A stretch of DNA of 64,000 bases from NCBI GenBank assembly GCA_018857735.1, contig JABMCL010001966.1, positions 133,501 through 197,500 on the forward strand. Reading direction: 5' to 3'. Numbering within the stretch: position 1 is the first letter of the stretch; each line of letters opens with the position of its first letter. The notes beneath the pieces were generated by a model. It was given only the letters and a program-made list of their open reading frames with translations, made no database searches and had not been told where the DNA came from. This document shows, one piece after another, positions 1 through 61,689 of this stretch. The stretch comes from Alviniconcha marisindica. Lineage: Eukaryota > Mollusca > Gastropoda > Provannidae. The translations under genes and the position numbers were made by a program.

Positions 1-703
1 TGGATTTTTTATTTTTTTATTTATGGGGGCCGGGGGGTGGGGGTGGGTGGATCTAGTATGTCTGCTGATTATTATCAGTTTAAATGCTTTTGACGTTGCT
101 CTGATGTTCTTTGTACAATAAAAAAAAAAAGTATTACTGAGCCTTAGTATTTAGCGGAATTGCCCTGTGAGGGAAGATTAGTTTAAATATTGACTTGACT
201 TACTCCAGGTTATTTATTGCTGATAATTCGATTTGGTAAAGCGTCTTTGCACATTTTCAGTACGTTATATATCTTTTTAAGCTTGGTGCCCACTCGTTAC
301 TATATTCTGAATTTGGTCTATGAATAAAACAATTGAAAAATGGTACCATAATTTATGTGTATCCACTTTGTGCAGAGCTTTTTCTTATTCATATATTGAT
401 GAATGATCCTTTGAAAGATCCAAACACACAAAAGGTTCAAAAGAGTGCTGTTTACTGGGACAAATCACAACATGCAAATTTTCGGGGTAATCCCCCTTAT
501 CAAGCTCCAAAACGATACGTCAACAAGAGTTAAACGGTGAAAAATGAGATGTAGAGCTAGGACACTTACCCGCTTTTGGGTTGAGGTGTGTTAATTTTCG
601 TGTCCAGTGCTTGGACGATCCCTTGAAAGGTTCCACATGAAAGACCACACCTTGTACTTATTTGGCGTATTGAAGTATGTGAATCTTCATCAATGGCTTG
701 CCT
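1..703. other. no gene seen; foldback-element half at 416-640
   Basis: AT-rich sequence with a short G-rich run near the start. Bases 416-640 match one arm of the foldback element at 35719-36132 (ATCCAAACACA, GGGGTAATCCCCCTTATCAA and AAATGAGATG are shared). No coding region is supported. Confidence 0.5.
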
Positions 704-760
704 AGTAAGTAAGTAAGTTGGTGTTTTACCCCCAGTCAACCTGTACGGTTATATCATGGT
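704..760 (-). repeat. solo copy of the LINE 3' tail
   Basis: Begins with AAGT repeats and continues TTGGTGTTTTACCCCCAGTC and a GGTTATATCA end. It is the same 55-60 bp sequence found as the 3' end of the LINE at 1519 and as solo copies at 1423, 14241, 22322 and 56441. With the (ACTT)n tail read as 3', this copy is on the minus strand. Confidence 0.7.
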
Positions 761-779
761 GGCTTGCCTAACCACGGTG

Positions 780-1020
780 ACATTTTGCTCATCTGAACGT
801 GTAACTGTCTCAGGTCGTCCTACCCAATGGTCATATTCCCCCCCCCCTTTTCTGTTATACGTCGCTTGCCATCCAGGAATCTGGTATTGGTGCACCGGCC
901 ATACACACGTGTCCTGTCCAAGACTAATCCCAGAGTGGAACAGTCTTCCCCAAGAAGTGACCACAGCACCCACCCCTGGCTCCTTGGAGACCAGGGTCTG
1001 CTCCCTACTTCTGTACTAGG
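780..1020 (+). pseudogene. LINE reverse transcriptase C-terminal fragment
   Basis: The plus strand reads PRLIPEWNSLPQEVTTAPTP followed by GSLETRV and a stop. The pattern WNSLP-x-V-x-A-x-(S/T)-LE is the usual end of CR1/L2/RTE-type reverse transcriptases. Only this end remains, 5'-truncated and out of any longer frame. Confidence 0.5.
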
Positions 1021-1422
1021 TCTTTAACAAGTATTAACGAAAAGTGGTTAAGTTAAGGCTAGAGCTGTGCCGGTCGGGGTTCGTCCGCGGGGACCTCTAC
1101 GGTATCCGGATTGGTCCAGCCGGATACCTCAAAGTAGTTAATACACAGCACCCACTCTCCTGTCTAATTTTTTTGTTCCTTTCTTTCCTTCTTTTTTTCC
1201 CCCGTTCTGTTTCTTTCTTTTCATTATACCACTTTATAGGACTCTGCAGACCCCCCAAAAGTGCAGCAAAATCTCCGAGCAGTTGGTGGCCGCCTAACAC
1301 GTTCTATACTTTGGTCAAATCAGATTGGATCCTTATAGCGTCGTGCCCAAGTTTGAATGAAGCGAACATGTCAAATCGATCTGGATCACAAACATTGAAT
1401 AATATTCAGTCTGTGACCTGGC

Positions 1423-1482
1423 TCACCCTGATATAACCGTACTGGTTGACTGGGCGAAAACACCAAGTTACTTACTTACTCA
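1423..1482 (+). repeat. solo LINE 3' tail, inverted to the next copy
   Basis: Reads CACCCTGATATAACCG, ACTGGTTGACTGGGCG and an (ACTT)n end. It lies about 36 bp from the opposite-facing copy at 1519-1575, so the pair can form a hairpin. Confidence 0.7.
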
Positions 1483-1794
1483 AGTTACCGTTTTCGTTGT
1501 CTAATATCACCTTGCTGTGAGTAAGTAAATTGGTGTTTTACGCCCAGTCAGCCGGTATGGTTTATCAGGGCGATACACATGTCATATATTTTAATAATAT
1601 GTATTTCTTAAAATGAGTCTATATACAGTTTTAAAACCATGCTTAAAAGGCGTATAACATAGACGTAACTAAAAATGATCTCAAATTAAAAACAAATCCA
1701 AAAATATTGATTTCTTTCAAAAAGTTAAAAATCTTCTCAGGTCAAATATCTTGAAATAACATGCGCAGTGATTTAGCTGTAAAGTGGCTCTCTC

Positions 1795-2267
1795 TTATTT
1801 CAATAACTTGAAATCTGAACAAGTAAGTAAAATATGCTCTATGGTTAAACGTTTATCACATCCGATGCACATTGGCGGTTCTTCACCCTTCAATAAAAAG
1901 GAATGAATAATAAAAGAATGGCCAATGTGCAATCGGGCCATCAGTTTCTTCTTTTCGGTTTGACCGGGGACAAACAATACATTCTTTTAACATTGGAAAT
2001 ATATAATTGATTTTCCGGGAACTCATCCCATTCAGACTGCCACAGTTCTAATATATATTTATTTGTGCGTGATTTTAGGTCTGAGAATGGGATGAGCTCA
2101 ACCGAGATGTCGCCATCAAGGGCATCCTTAGCTGCAGAATCTGCAGCCGAATTTCCCCTAATGCCAACATGGCCAGGAACCCAGATGAAAACAATCTCTC
2201 TCCCGTCTCTTTTCATTTCTGTATATAAGTCTAATATCTGAACTAAGACTTTGATCCAGTCCACCAT
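1795..2267 (-). pseudogene. LINE RNase H end and zinc-knuckle C-terminus
   Basis: Encodes VDWIKVLVQILDLYTEMKRD, FIWVPGHVGIRGNSAADSAA and, after a frame change near 1960, a C-terminal segment with CIGCDKRLTIEHILLTC. GHVGIRGNSAAD is the last RNase H motif with the catalytic Asp. The frame change and the inverted segment above show that it is inactive. Confidence 0.85.
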
Positions 2268-2402
2268 CAGGGCTTACGAATCGCGTTGGGTGCCTTCCGT
2301 ACATCTCCTACTCAAAGTCTGTATATAGAAGCACATGAACCGTCATTAACTACTCGCCGATTAAAACTGTCTTTAAACTATATCCTTAAACTCAAATCCC
2401 TC
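2252..2402. repeat. inverted copy of part of the LINE RT
   Basis: About 145 bases here are the near-perfect reverse complement of 2935-3083, inserted between the RNase H parts. Examples: GGCTTACGAATCGCGTTGGG and TTAACTACTCGCCGATTAAA on this strand recur reversed near 3050 and 2980. Confidence 0.9.
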
Positions 2403-3530
2403 GTACTTTAGGTTGAATATCGACTGTAAAGATGAAAGGGGATCTGATAATATCAAAAACGATTTTCCTTTGGAATAATAAACATGTTTGAGAGCGGCTA
2501 AAAGAATAGCCCTCAACTCTGCTGTATATATTGAACTGTCGTCTGGAAGCCGACATGTAAAAGGTTTTTTAATTCGTTTAGTAGATACAGCCGCCGCAGC
2601 AACTCCTTCCTCTGTTTTAGAACCGTCGGTGAAAAAAAATTCTGATAAAGGGTATTCTGAGATAAGTTGTAAATAGAGCTGTTTATATATTTCCGGGTTT
2701 GTTGTATCTTTTTTAAAATTGGTTAGGTCAAAACGGACTGCAGGAACGGAAAGCTTCCAAGGGACGATGTCCAACGAGGGAGCATCGTCTACCAGATTTA
2801 GGTTAAGTTTGGATTTCTCCAAGTGGGGGAGAATGCGGATGCCAAGAGGTGGAACCTTTGACTCCGATTCTTCAAATAATTTGGTGTTTTCGGGTTCAAA
2901 AACGCAACTATAGGCTGGGTTTTCTGGCAGGGATTTGAGTTTAAGGATATAGTTTAAAGACAGTTTTAATCGGCGAGTAGTTAATGACGGTTCATGTGCT
3001 TCTATATACAGACTTTGAGCAGGAGATGTACGGAAGGCACCCAACGCGATTCGTAAGCCCTGATGGTGGACTGGATCCAATTGTTTCAGAACCGACCGAC
3101 GAGCCGATCCGTACACAATGCATCCATAATTCAATTTGGAACAGACTAACGAACGGTAAAGGCGTAGCAGGACGATACGATCAGCTCCCCAATCAGTATG
3201 TCCCACTACACGAAGAATGTCCAGAGCCTTCTGACAGGAGGTTTTAAGGTATTGAATGTGATTTTTAAATGTAAGTTTCGTGTTAAAGACAACACCAAGG
3301 AACTTTGCTTCTCTGACTACTTTTATAGGTGTTTTTCCCAGAAGAATGTTAGGGTCTGGGAAAAAAACGTACTGTTGATGGAAATGAATACAGACCATCT
3401 TAGAGGCGGAGAACTTGAAGCCGTTCTCAGACACCCACTTCTGAACGCTGTTTACACACAGCTGCATAGCTCTCTCCACTCTGTTTAACGTCTTTCCGCT
3501 CACACACAAAGTAAAATCGTCCACAAACAA
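2403..3530 (-). pseudogene. LINE reverse transcriptase palm/thumb and RNase H start
   Basis: Starts at FVDDFTLCVSGKTL, the RT catalytic YxDD-type box with Phe in the first position. It continues through KFLGVVFNTKLTFKNHI and LYRSLVCSKLNYGCIVYGSA to RNase H motifs FFTDGSKTEEG and IYTAELRAI. The open frame runs to FNLKY at about 2403 and then enters an inverted foreign segment. Confidence 0.88.
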
Positions 3531-3547
3531 GGAGCAATCAATACCCT

Positions 3548-4205
3548 TTAAACAGCTTTAACGATGTTAATTTTAATGCTGAAGAGGGCCGGAGACAGGA
3601 TGCTACCTTGCTGGACCCCCATCTCCCTCTCGTGCAGCTCGGAAAGAGTGGAACCCACTCTAACCCTGAAAGAACGTTCCGACAGGAAGCTCTGAATAAA
3701 CCTGGGGAGGTGGCCCCTGAAACCGAGATCCCAGAGGTCCGCCAGAATGCCGTGCTTCCACGTTGTGTCGTAAGCTTTCTCAAGGTCAAAGAAAATGGTT
3801 AAGACGTGTTCTTTTTTAACGAATGCATTTCTAATAAACGTTTCAAAACGAACGAGATGATCTAACGTACTGTGGTTCTTCCTGAAGCCGCACTGCTTCT
3901 CGGAAAGAAGACCCTGCGATTCGAGGGACCACATGAGGCGAGCGTTGATCATCCTCTCCATCGTTTTACACAAACAGCTGGTTAATGCTATAGGTCTGAA
4001 ATTACCGGGATCCGAGTGATCCTTACCGGGTTTGGAATCGGGATAACTACCGCCTCACGCCACGATGGCGGAAAACAGCCAGATTCCCACACGTGGTTAT
4101 ATACTTTTAACAGGACGGATAGAGCAGAATTTCGGGGGTGTTAAAAGTTGGTAGTGGACCTGGTCCAAACCGGTGGCTGAATCGTTGGCTACCTTGCTGT
4201 GAACA
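3548..4205 (-). pseudogene. LINE reverse transcriptase, N-terminal part
   Basis: The open part (3548-3973) encodes MERMINARLMWSLESQGLLS through AYDTTW to GVQQGSILSPALFSIKIN, the RT fingers and palm. Upstream to about 4205 the frame is interrupted by stops but ATGLDQVHYQLL and PGKDHSDPGNF are recognisable. Frame is lost at about 3550, just before the catalytic FVDD box. Confidence 0.88.
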
Positions 4206-4535
4206 GACATAAAACACTGATTGCTTTGGAAGATTCACTGACCCATGGACTGTATATATATATATATCTAGGAATTTAAATGGGACTGGTCATCATGTTG
4301 ATGGTCAGAATGTTATCAGCAAGCTGAACATATCGTGACCCACGTGCGATGGCAGACACGATGTCAACGCAAAGCCGTTAGTACCTCTGTTTGGCACCAA
4401 GCAGGTGTCAGAGCCCCCCCACCCCCCCCCCCCCCCACCCCACCCCCAAAAAAAAGAAGAAGAGCAAAACAAACAAAACAAAAAACACAAGTAGACTCGC
4501 AATAACTTTCGCATGCATCCTTCTATAATCTATAC

Positions 4536-4542
<7 letters not shown>

Positions 4543-4597
<55 letters not shown>
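4543..4597. repeat. (GA)n microsatellite
   Basis: About 55 bases of uninterrupted GA, with a C/A-rich tract upstream (4413-4456) and a (CA)n run at 4823-4848. No gene is seen between 4241 and 4960. Confidence 0.95.
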
Positions 4598-4601
<4 letters not shown>

Positions 4602-4969
4602 ATGTAATGATATCAAGAGCAGATCTTTATTTATATCAAGTGCAAATCTTCTCTCTCTCTCTCAAAAGATCGAGCCGGGGTCACCTCGAACGCACTGGAC
4701 ATTCATAAGTAGCATACGGTATCGTTGTCCATGTTGTTTTCTTTTGAATGTCAGAACGGGAAAGACGCTAGCCCACTGCGCCGTCTTTGTATTGACGACT
4801 GTCGTGCGCAGGATCAAACGAACACACACACACACACACACACACACCACGCGCGTACACTAAACCACCAACATTTGTTTTCTTCAGATGTCAAGTTTTA
4901 TTATGAATAATTAACACCAGGGCATGCTAGCGCCCTGATCACTTAATTTGTAATCACGGTTACATTCCA

Positions 4970-5045
4970 TGACGTCATCATCAACGTCACAACGCATGAC
5001 GTCATTCTATGAAATGATAAAAAGAGAGGCTACATTAGTCGGTTA
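4970..5045 (+). promoter_or_regulatory. twin CRE and TATA-like core-promoter candidate
   Basis: Two perfect cAMP-response palindromes TGACGTCA lie at 4970-4977 and 4997-5004, with a CGTCA half site between them. A TATA-like GATAAAAAG follows at 5016-5024 and an initiator-like TTAGTCGG about 15-20 bp further on. The spacing resembles a CREB/ATF-type promoter facing right. No transcript is known. Confidence 0.35.
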
Positions 5046-5074
5046 GGGCTAGTACGTGTATCTCACAATATGCG

Positions 5075-5224
5075 ATGAAAAGGAAGGGGAAGAGGGATGA
5101 TGCTGTCATATTAAAGACTTTGCTTTATACATATACAGCTCAGACTCTGAAGCAAATTGCCTTGCGGCCAAAACAACAACTAACAACAACAACAACTTCA
5201 CTGCAGAGCTCTAGGCTACTGTGA
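5075..5224 (+). other. 49-codon open frame downstream of the CRE site
   Basis: The first usable ATG after the promoter-like site opens a frame starting MKRKGKRDDAVILKTLLYTY and ending SLQSSRLL before TGA. It has no recognisable domain. It may be a chance frame or the first exon of an unknown transcript. Confidence 0.12.
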
Positions 5225-7262
5225 AGAAAGGGAAATCAACTCTCTATCGTGACGAAAGTTTGCCATAGCGTGCGGGAGGACCTCAGAAACCTGGGCAAGG
5301 ATTGAAGGTGAATCCCTTTTCACTACGATTTCCATTCGTCTTTTACGAGCCCACCCTGGAATAGATTTACTAGCACGCCTGCGGATGAACATACACTGTC
5401 CACAGCACCCTCCCCCTCCCACCAAACCCAAAAAAACCTCCCCCCCAAAAAATAATAATAAAAAAATACAAAGAAAAACGAGAACATATTGATGTTAATG
5501 AAGCAGTAAAAACAACTGAAGCTTGAAAGCACCATAAACCTGCCTGTGGTCAAAATTAAACCAAAATCTCGTACACTATTACACCATCACATTCTCTCTA
5601 TTACACTGGGCAAAAATGGTGAAGAAGTTACCAAAAAAATGTTTCTAAAATATGGTCGCTGCCAGAATGGAAAAAAATCTACAAGATGAGTCAAATGGCA
5701 ATAAGAATGAAGGTATACAATAACACCAACACTAATAATAATAATAATAATAACATCATACACAAGTTTGCAATATGCAATAACAAATATGATACATAAA
5801 AATAAAATATAAAAAATCCACATCTCTGCAGTGCGCCTTGCGCACATACATGCTACACGCATAGAAATGAAGATCAAAAACAGTCGGATAAAGTTTGAAG
5901 CAGCAGTAGCATCAGTGCTCGGTGAAAGTGCCCTGATAATGCGACACTGTCAACCACCAAACACCGCACAAACACGCGATACGTTGTGCACACGGATACA
6001 CACAGGCTTGATGGGACTATAAATGCAACATATGCCAATATAACCCCCCAAAAACGTTACCAAGCTGGCAAAATTTCATCAAAAAGAACTCTTATTCCTC
6101 TCAAAAACAGTTTCCATGGCATTTCAATGAGCGTAAACTGGTGTGAAAAAGATCTCAGCTCGCTCTGGCTTGATTTTCGCTTTTGTCTTGTTTGTTTTTC
6201 AGTGCTTTTTCATTGGTTTCAAATTTTAAACATAAATGTCTATTTTTCATTTTTCTGTTTCGTGTGCTCATCTCTTTTTCCTTCATGAATAAATTTCTGC
6301 TGAAATTCATCCGGTAATTACTCATATCTATTAACAAAATCCAGCAAAGGTTGTCAAGCATAGGGTGCACATTCAACCCAAGCATTCATGGGAAAGATGG
6401 ATGCCCACATCACCGACATTTATCTTTGTTATCAAGTTTATGAAAGACGAAAGATCTTTCTTTTTCAGTAATTTATAGTTTCGTTCCATCTTCTACTGAC
6501 ATCACTACTCAAATGGCAGAGATGTATGCAAATCTCGACCATCTTCTTGGATCAACCCTAGTCTTAGGGTACAAACACGGACAAGGTTTGGAATAAAATA
6601 TCTGCAAAAAAACAAACAAACAAAAAAGCAGCTAGGTGCAAGCAAGCATAACCAATGAAAGCATTGTGGGGCATAACAATAATATCCATGAATGCTGTAC
6701 ATTTTTCAGCCATCAAGCACATTGTGAAGCACTCTTTCACTCCAAGGTCACGGCACAGAATTCTCGGATCACCACATGTAACTGTATAGGTTCATCGATG
6801 ACAATCCCTGAAAACATGTTCCTCTCGCTATTCTGTTTATATGTACACCTTTGAAGGATTCACGTGAAGAAAAAAAACTGGAAAAATGAGAAGAGCTCAG
6901 CCTCAAACTGCACTGTTCCTCTCGCTAATTTGTTCATATGTACATCTTCAATCTTCAAAGGACCCACAGAAAAAAATGAACTGGAAAAATGAGAAGACCT
7001 TGGCCTCCAACAGCATTGTAAGGCTGAGAGGAAACTGGGCATGCTACAGTGTACATGGACCAGTTTCCATCATGGGCAACACGTGTCATCAGGTGGATCA
7101 AAAAACAAACAAACAAAAAAAGAAGAGGACTTGGTGAGCTATGTATGATCACCTGTACAAAGTGTATGAAAAGGATGAGAATGGAACCACTCGATACACA
7201 ATCCTTGGCAGCCTGGCATCTGTAGCCAGGTTTAGCGCACAACCACAAAGCACAACAATCAA
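5225..7262. other. no gene seen; imperfect ~120-bp duplication
   Basis: AT-rich sequence without a supported coding region. Bases about 6805-6900 and 6915-7000 are imperfect copies (TTCCTCTCGCTA, CATATGTACA, ACTGGAAAAATGAGAAGA occur in both). A (TAA)n run is at 5733-5750. Confidence 0.4.
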
Positions 7263-7490
7263 ACATGACGGTGCAAGCTTCAAGCTGCTCGCCTCACTCT
7301 AGTTTATCTGCACAATACCCAATATGACAGTGCAAACTTCATGCTGCTCGCCTCAATCTAGCTTATCTGCACAATACCCAATATGACAGTGCAAACTTCA
7401 TGCTGCTCGCCTCGATCTAGTTTATCTGCACAATACCCAATATGATGGCGCAAACTTCATGCTGCTCACCTCAGTCTAGTTTAAGTGCAC
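7263..7490. repeat. 60-bp tandem repeat, about 3.8 copies
   Basis: Units begin near 7264, 7322, 7381 and 7441 and share TGCTGCTCGCCTCA and TTATCTGCACAATACCCAAT. Copies differ at a few positions. Confidence 0.9.
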
Positions 7491-9455
7491 AATCTGTATA
7501 TCCACCAACTGAATGGTAAGCAGATCAGATTTCCTTCCTATCATCATTTGTTGGTGTATTGCTTGTCTGTTTGTTGCTGGAGAAAAGATGTTTTCACTGA
7601 GAATGTGTGCATGTTTTGTATTGTCTAATTAAAATAAACTTTCTTTTTAACCCTTTGCACTTTTCCATCTTGTTGGAGGACCTTTTTGTGCTTGCTGAAC
7701 AGGCCACCATTCCATCTTTACTAAACACAATACCTTTTCAATTTTAGCAATGGATAACCTGTTCATCTTTCCTAAACAGGTGACCTTTTCACTGTTCTTC
7801 TCTTCAGGCAAGTGATATCAGACTGACCTTACAATTATCAAGAAAACAACGCATGTTAGCAAGTTATACCGAAAACAATAACAGACCTCGTCGATGGCCT
7901 TTTCATCAACTCTCACAGAAATGCCCCTGACCACCAGCCCCAGAAAGACTGGAAATGCTACACACACTGCACATGAATGCCAGGCCATTAGCACTATTCA
8001 GTGGACCAGTTCTCAGAGGTGCTGTGGAGTAGTACACTGATGACAGAAAGCTAATCCCTTAAATCTAGTTGACAACCTTGTATCAGACCATCACCATCTC
8101 TCTCACTCTTTAAAAAAAAAAATTCTCCTGGACAACTGAAATCAACTAAATACAGTCTCAAGCGACTAAATAAAGCATCAAGCGGACTATTTCAAACCCC
8201 AGCAACTCAGCTTGGCATTTACACACACTCCTGTCAATATGGCTCCACAGGAACAAGTCTGTGTGGTACACACCCCCTCGTCCTCATAAACACAACTGGA
8301 TGGTCTGCTGACAGCAAAATGCAACTACCACCCTAGGAAAAATTGCAAAGAAAAAGAAAAAGAGAAAGGAAAAAGAGAAACGAACAAAGAGAAAATGTAG
8401 TGATATACAGTGGGCATCAGCGTAGAGAAATGTACACCAGGAAAAGAAAGGTGGAAAAATGAACTTGACTGGCATGGATATGATAAAATGCTTCATACTC
8501 AGACACCTCAAACATGAAAATACTCATGAGTGACTTTCTCAACTTCTAGACTCTTCTTTCAGTGAGAGAACCATGCCGATGTTCCTCCCCGATCCTGATG
8601 GCTCATACATACATCTTGGCCTTTATTTTCTGACTGATCGCTCTTGTATGGCGCTATTCTCTGCCTCTGACCAAACTCACTGCATTCTAGTTGCAAGTGA
8701 CTGAATGAGTGACTGTAGCTTTACACAGCAGGTTTTGAATATCCACTGAAGTGGGGTACTTACAGCACCATTAGTTGCTGCATGGCTGGTGCCACACAAC
8801 ACTGCTGCTATTTCGGCCTGTGTTGTGTGTATACCATATAACCATGTTGAAGCCACATATGTTAATCTAGCCTATTAGTGCATACTGGGTTATTTTAGTG
8901 ATTCCATAATCCACTAAACTCATGGACTGTAGGATCTTTGACCTGTGTAAGTGATCTTTTAGCACGGGTATACAGACAGGGGACCTGAGTTTACAGCACG
9001 CAGGGGACCAGAGTTTACAGTCTCATTCAAAAGATTTTGGTTTGTAGTCAAAGCCGAACCTGGTCTCAATCATTCCATCCTGGCCTACGTCAAACAAATC
9101 AGCATGACGGTGAACGGCATCGTATCATGACATGACCTAACCGTGTTCTCCAGCTATTCTGTTGCACCTCAATTTGCCTGAGGGAAGCACAAGTGTAAGA
9201 CACCACCCAGTGGTACATTTTAAGAAACGGACGATGGCAAAAGCAAACCAAAAAACACACACATTCATTTACTATCCAATTCCATTTCATTAACATTTTA
9301 AATGTTAATGTGTGCAAACCTGAATTTTAAAGGAGTGTGAAAATGTATGAAGGACTGGTACGGGGGGGAGGGTACAAATAAGATACACTGTTTCAAATGT
9401 TATATAACCCAAATGAACAAAAGATCCCCCCCCCCCCCAAAAAAAATGCAAAAAT

Positions 9456-9489
<34 letters not shown>

Positions 9490-11128
9490 TACACTAGTTG
9501 AGCATTTTATGGAGTCACAAGTCATCAACCGAAATGCTCTTGCTTGGAAGTGTCTATTTTCACTAAGGTTCATGAATGCTGACATGTTTGGGTGACTACT
9601 TATGTTGCTGATGAAATGATGAAAAGGACCCAATACATCTTTGGTACTGCACATTCTCTTGCTTCATACTCATAAAAAAATATTAAAAAAATAAAAAGGA
9701 AAGGAAACATAAATGTCTTGAAAAAGCCATCACAAATTTCCCAACGATTCAGCTCCATTTTAAACTGACCCACAACCACTGGAGTTAGCGTCGGTTTCAC
9801 AGGACAACAACAAAAGAGAAACAACAACAAAAACTGGCATAATTTACAGTACAAAACAATTACAAGACAATGAAGGTACCTGATAGGAAAAGAGCTGAGG
9901 ACAAAAAACAAACCATTTCAAAAACACCTTTCTTCAATTCTTGCGACATCCTGGTCATGGTTTTTAGCTTTTGATTTATCATTAAACTGATAGCATGCAA
10001 ACGGCTTCTCATCACTTCTCTCATATGAGAAACAATAACTGGTACCAAATGTGTATATTTATAACAGTCTCTAAAATGATGAACTAGAAGAAAAGAGGAA
10101 AACAAATCTCAGGAAATCATAATTTTTTATATCACTAAATCAAAACAAGTCCTTTCTTACTAATAATGTGATAAATTCTACAGAAGTTGATTAAACATAT
10201 CACATTAAAATTTCATGATTCTGTGCCAGCGCGTACAAGCTATATACATATGACATGCTTGACACTGTAGTTGTTTGCTGAATATCATGACACAATGTGA
10301 AGGTAAATGGAACTTGCTGAAAGAGAAATGGAGGTTGGGTTGGGTTAGGTGGGGGTGGGGAGTGGTGGTGGTGGGGAAGGGGGGGGTGTCAAAGGGAATA
10401 ATAAAGGTGGGGTAAAAAGGGGAATGGTGACAGGGGCAATGAGGTGGGCATGGACATTTTGATCTCGAGCCTCACACACTCAAACAGCTGTGTGCAAGTG
10501 CATCAACGCCAAGCATACAATCGACGTCAAGTCACTCAACGTCAGGCACACTATACAGCCAGCGTTCACTGCGAGTGATATCCTTCTCCTTTGACAACAG
10601 TGCTGTGCCCAGCACTGGTGGGAACCTCTCCCTCTGCCACAGGGTGTCCAAGGATGCCAATCACTTTCACCCTCCTCCTGGGAAAGCCACCAAAGCAGAC
10701 CTGTTCCAGCACAAGCCCCACCCTGATAAGTTAGATCCTATATTCTGGCCTGAAGACATGGTTCCACACTTTCCTGCCAACGTGAACAGCTTTTTTTCTC
10801 TCTCTCTGTTTGGTTGTTTTGGCCTCAAAAGACAGCACACAAAAGTTGACGATTCCCCCAGTTGCAGCCGATGCCCACACTAACACACAGTCTGTGGGAG
10901 AGAACTTCAGTCGCCTCACTTTTCACCCCCTTCACTCATCGAGCTACTTTGCGTAAAAGTGTCCCACTGCTGCCAAAAAACCACCAGCCAATCGCACGCA
11001 GTCACTCATCCATCCATCCACTTGCTCTCTTCCTGCCTGCTAAAGTTTCTGCCAGGCAGTCAGCTGGTGGGAGAGGGCGCTGTCCAGTTTGGCGGGTCAG
11101 TGAAGTGTAGCGCGTCACACCCTCTGGC
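7491..11128 (-). other. dlg 3' UTR and flank, end not defined
   Basis: The 3' UTR begins at 11128 and runs leftward, but I could not place a convincing poly(A) site. A minus-strand AATAAA occurs near 8631, but inside a dispersed repeat; another is at about 4896. The stretch holds a G-rich tract (10330-10390), a (CA)n run (9457-9488) and the dispersed repeat at 8600-8930. No other gene is seen. Confidence 0.4.
8600..8930. repeat. dispersed repeat, copy 1
   Basis: Shares long stretches with 59215-59480, such as TTTTGAATATCCACTGAAGT, TTACAGCA and CTGGTGCCA, in the same order. The second copy is joined to a tRNA-derived SINE head, so this is likely a SINE body or related retroposon. Confidence 0.75.
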
Positions 11129-61445
<50,317 letters not shown>

Positions 61446-61680
61446 GGTCCAATCTCCGGGCAGACAGCACGGTGTCAGCAGCAGAACAGGCTGGTCTGGC
61501 TCCTACTCCCTGTGGCACGCAGCTGTTCCCCGTCCACGACGACGTACCAATGCTGTTTGCTGCCTTAATTGACCAGTGTCAACACTGCACACTAGTGACT
61601 ACTGGCCGACTGAGCGGTGCAGCAGCAGCGCACAACCCACGCCGATGGCCCCCTCAGCCATGAGAAGCCGCGGCTTCCAC
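61446..61680 (-). promoter_or_regulatory. putative 5' UTR and promoter region of the 61.4 kb dlg start
   Basis: This stretch is richer in CpG than the surrounding introns and holds CAG-rich and GC-rich sequence upstream of the candidate start codon. No TATA box is evident on the minus strand. The role is inferred from its position just upstream of a phase-compatible first exon. Confidence 0.3.
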
Positions 61681-61689
61681 TTGCTGCCA

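Larger units (their letters stand above)
1519..4240 (-). mobile_element. decayed non-LTR retrotransposon, Jockey/I-like with RNase H
   Basis: A 5'-truncated LINE on the minus strand. From high to low coordinates it carries reverse transcriptase (SATGLDQVHYQLL at about 4200, DPGNF, FFDLEKAYDTTW, GVQQGSILSPALFS, FVDDFTLCV), RNase H (FFTDGSKTEEG, YTAELRAI, ILSDPLSSLQS, VPGHVGIRGNSAADSAAKDA) and a CCHC-like C-terminus (CIGC-x6-H-x4-C). Its 3' end at 1519-1575 is the (ACTT)n-ending tail found elsewhere as solo copies. It has stops in the N-terminal RT, a frameshift before FVDD and an inverted insertion in RNase H, so it is dead. The clade is inferred from RNase H plus the FVDD form. Confidence 0.9.
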
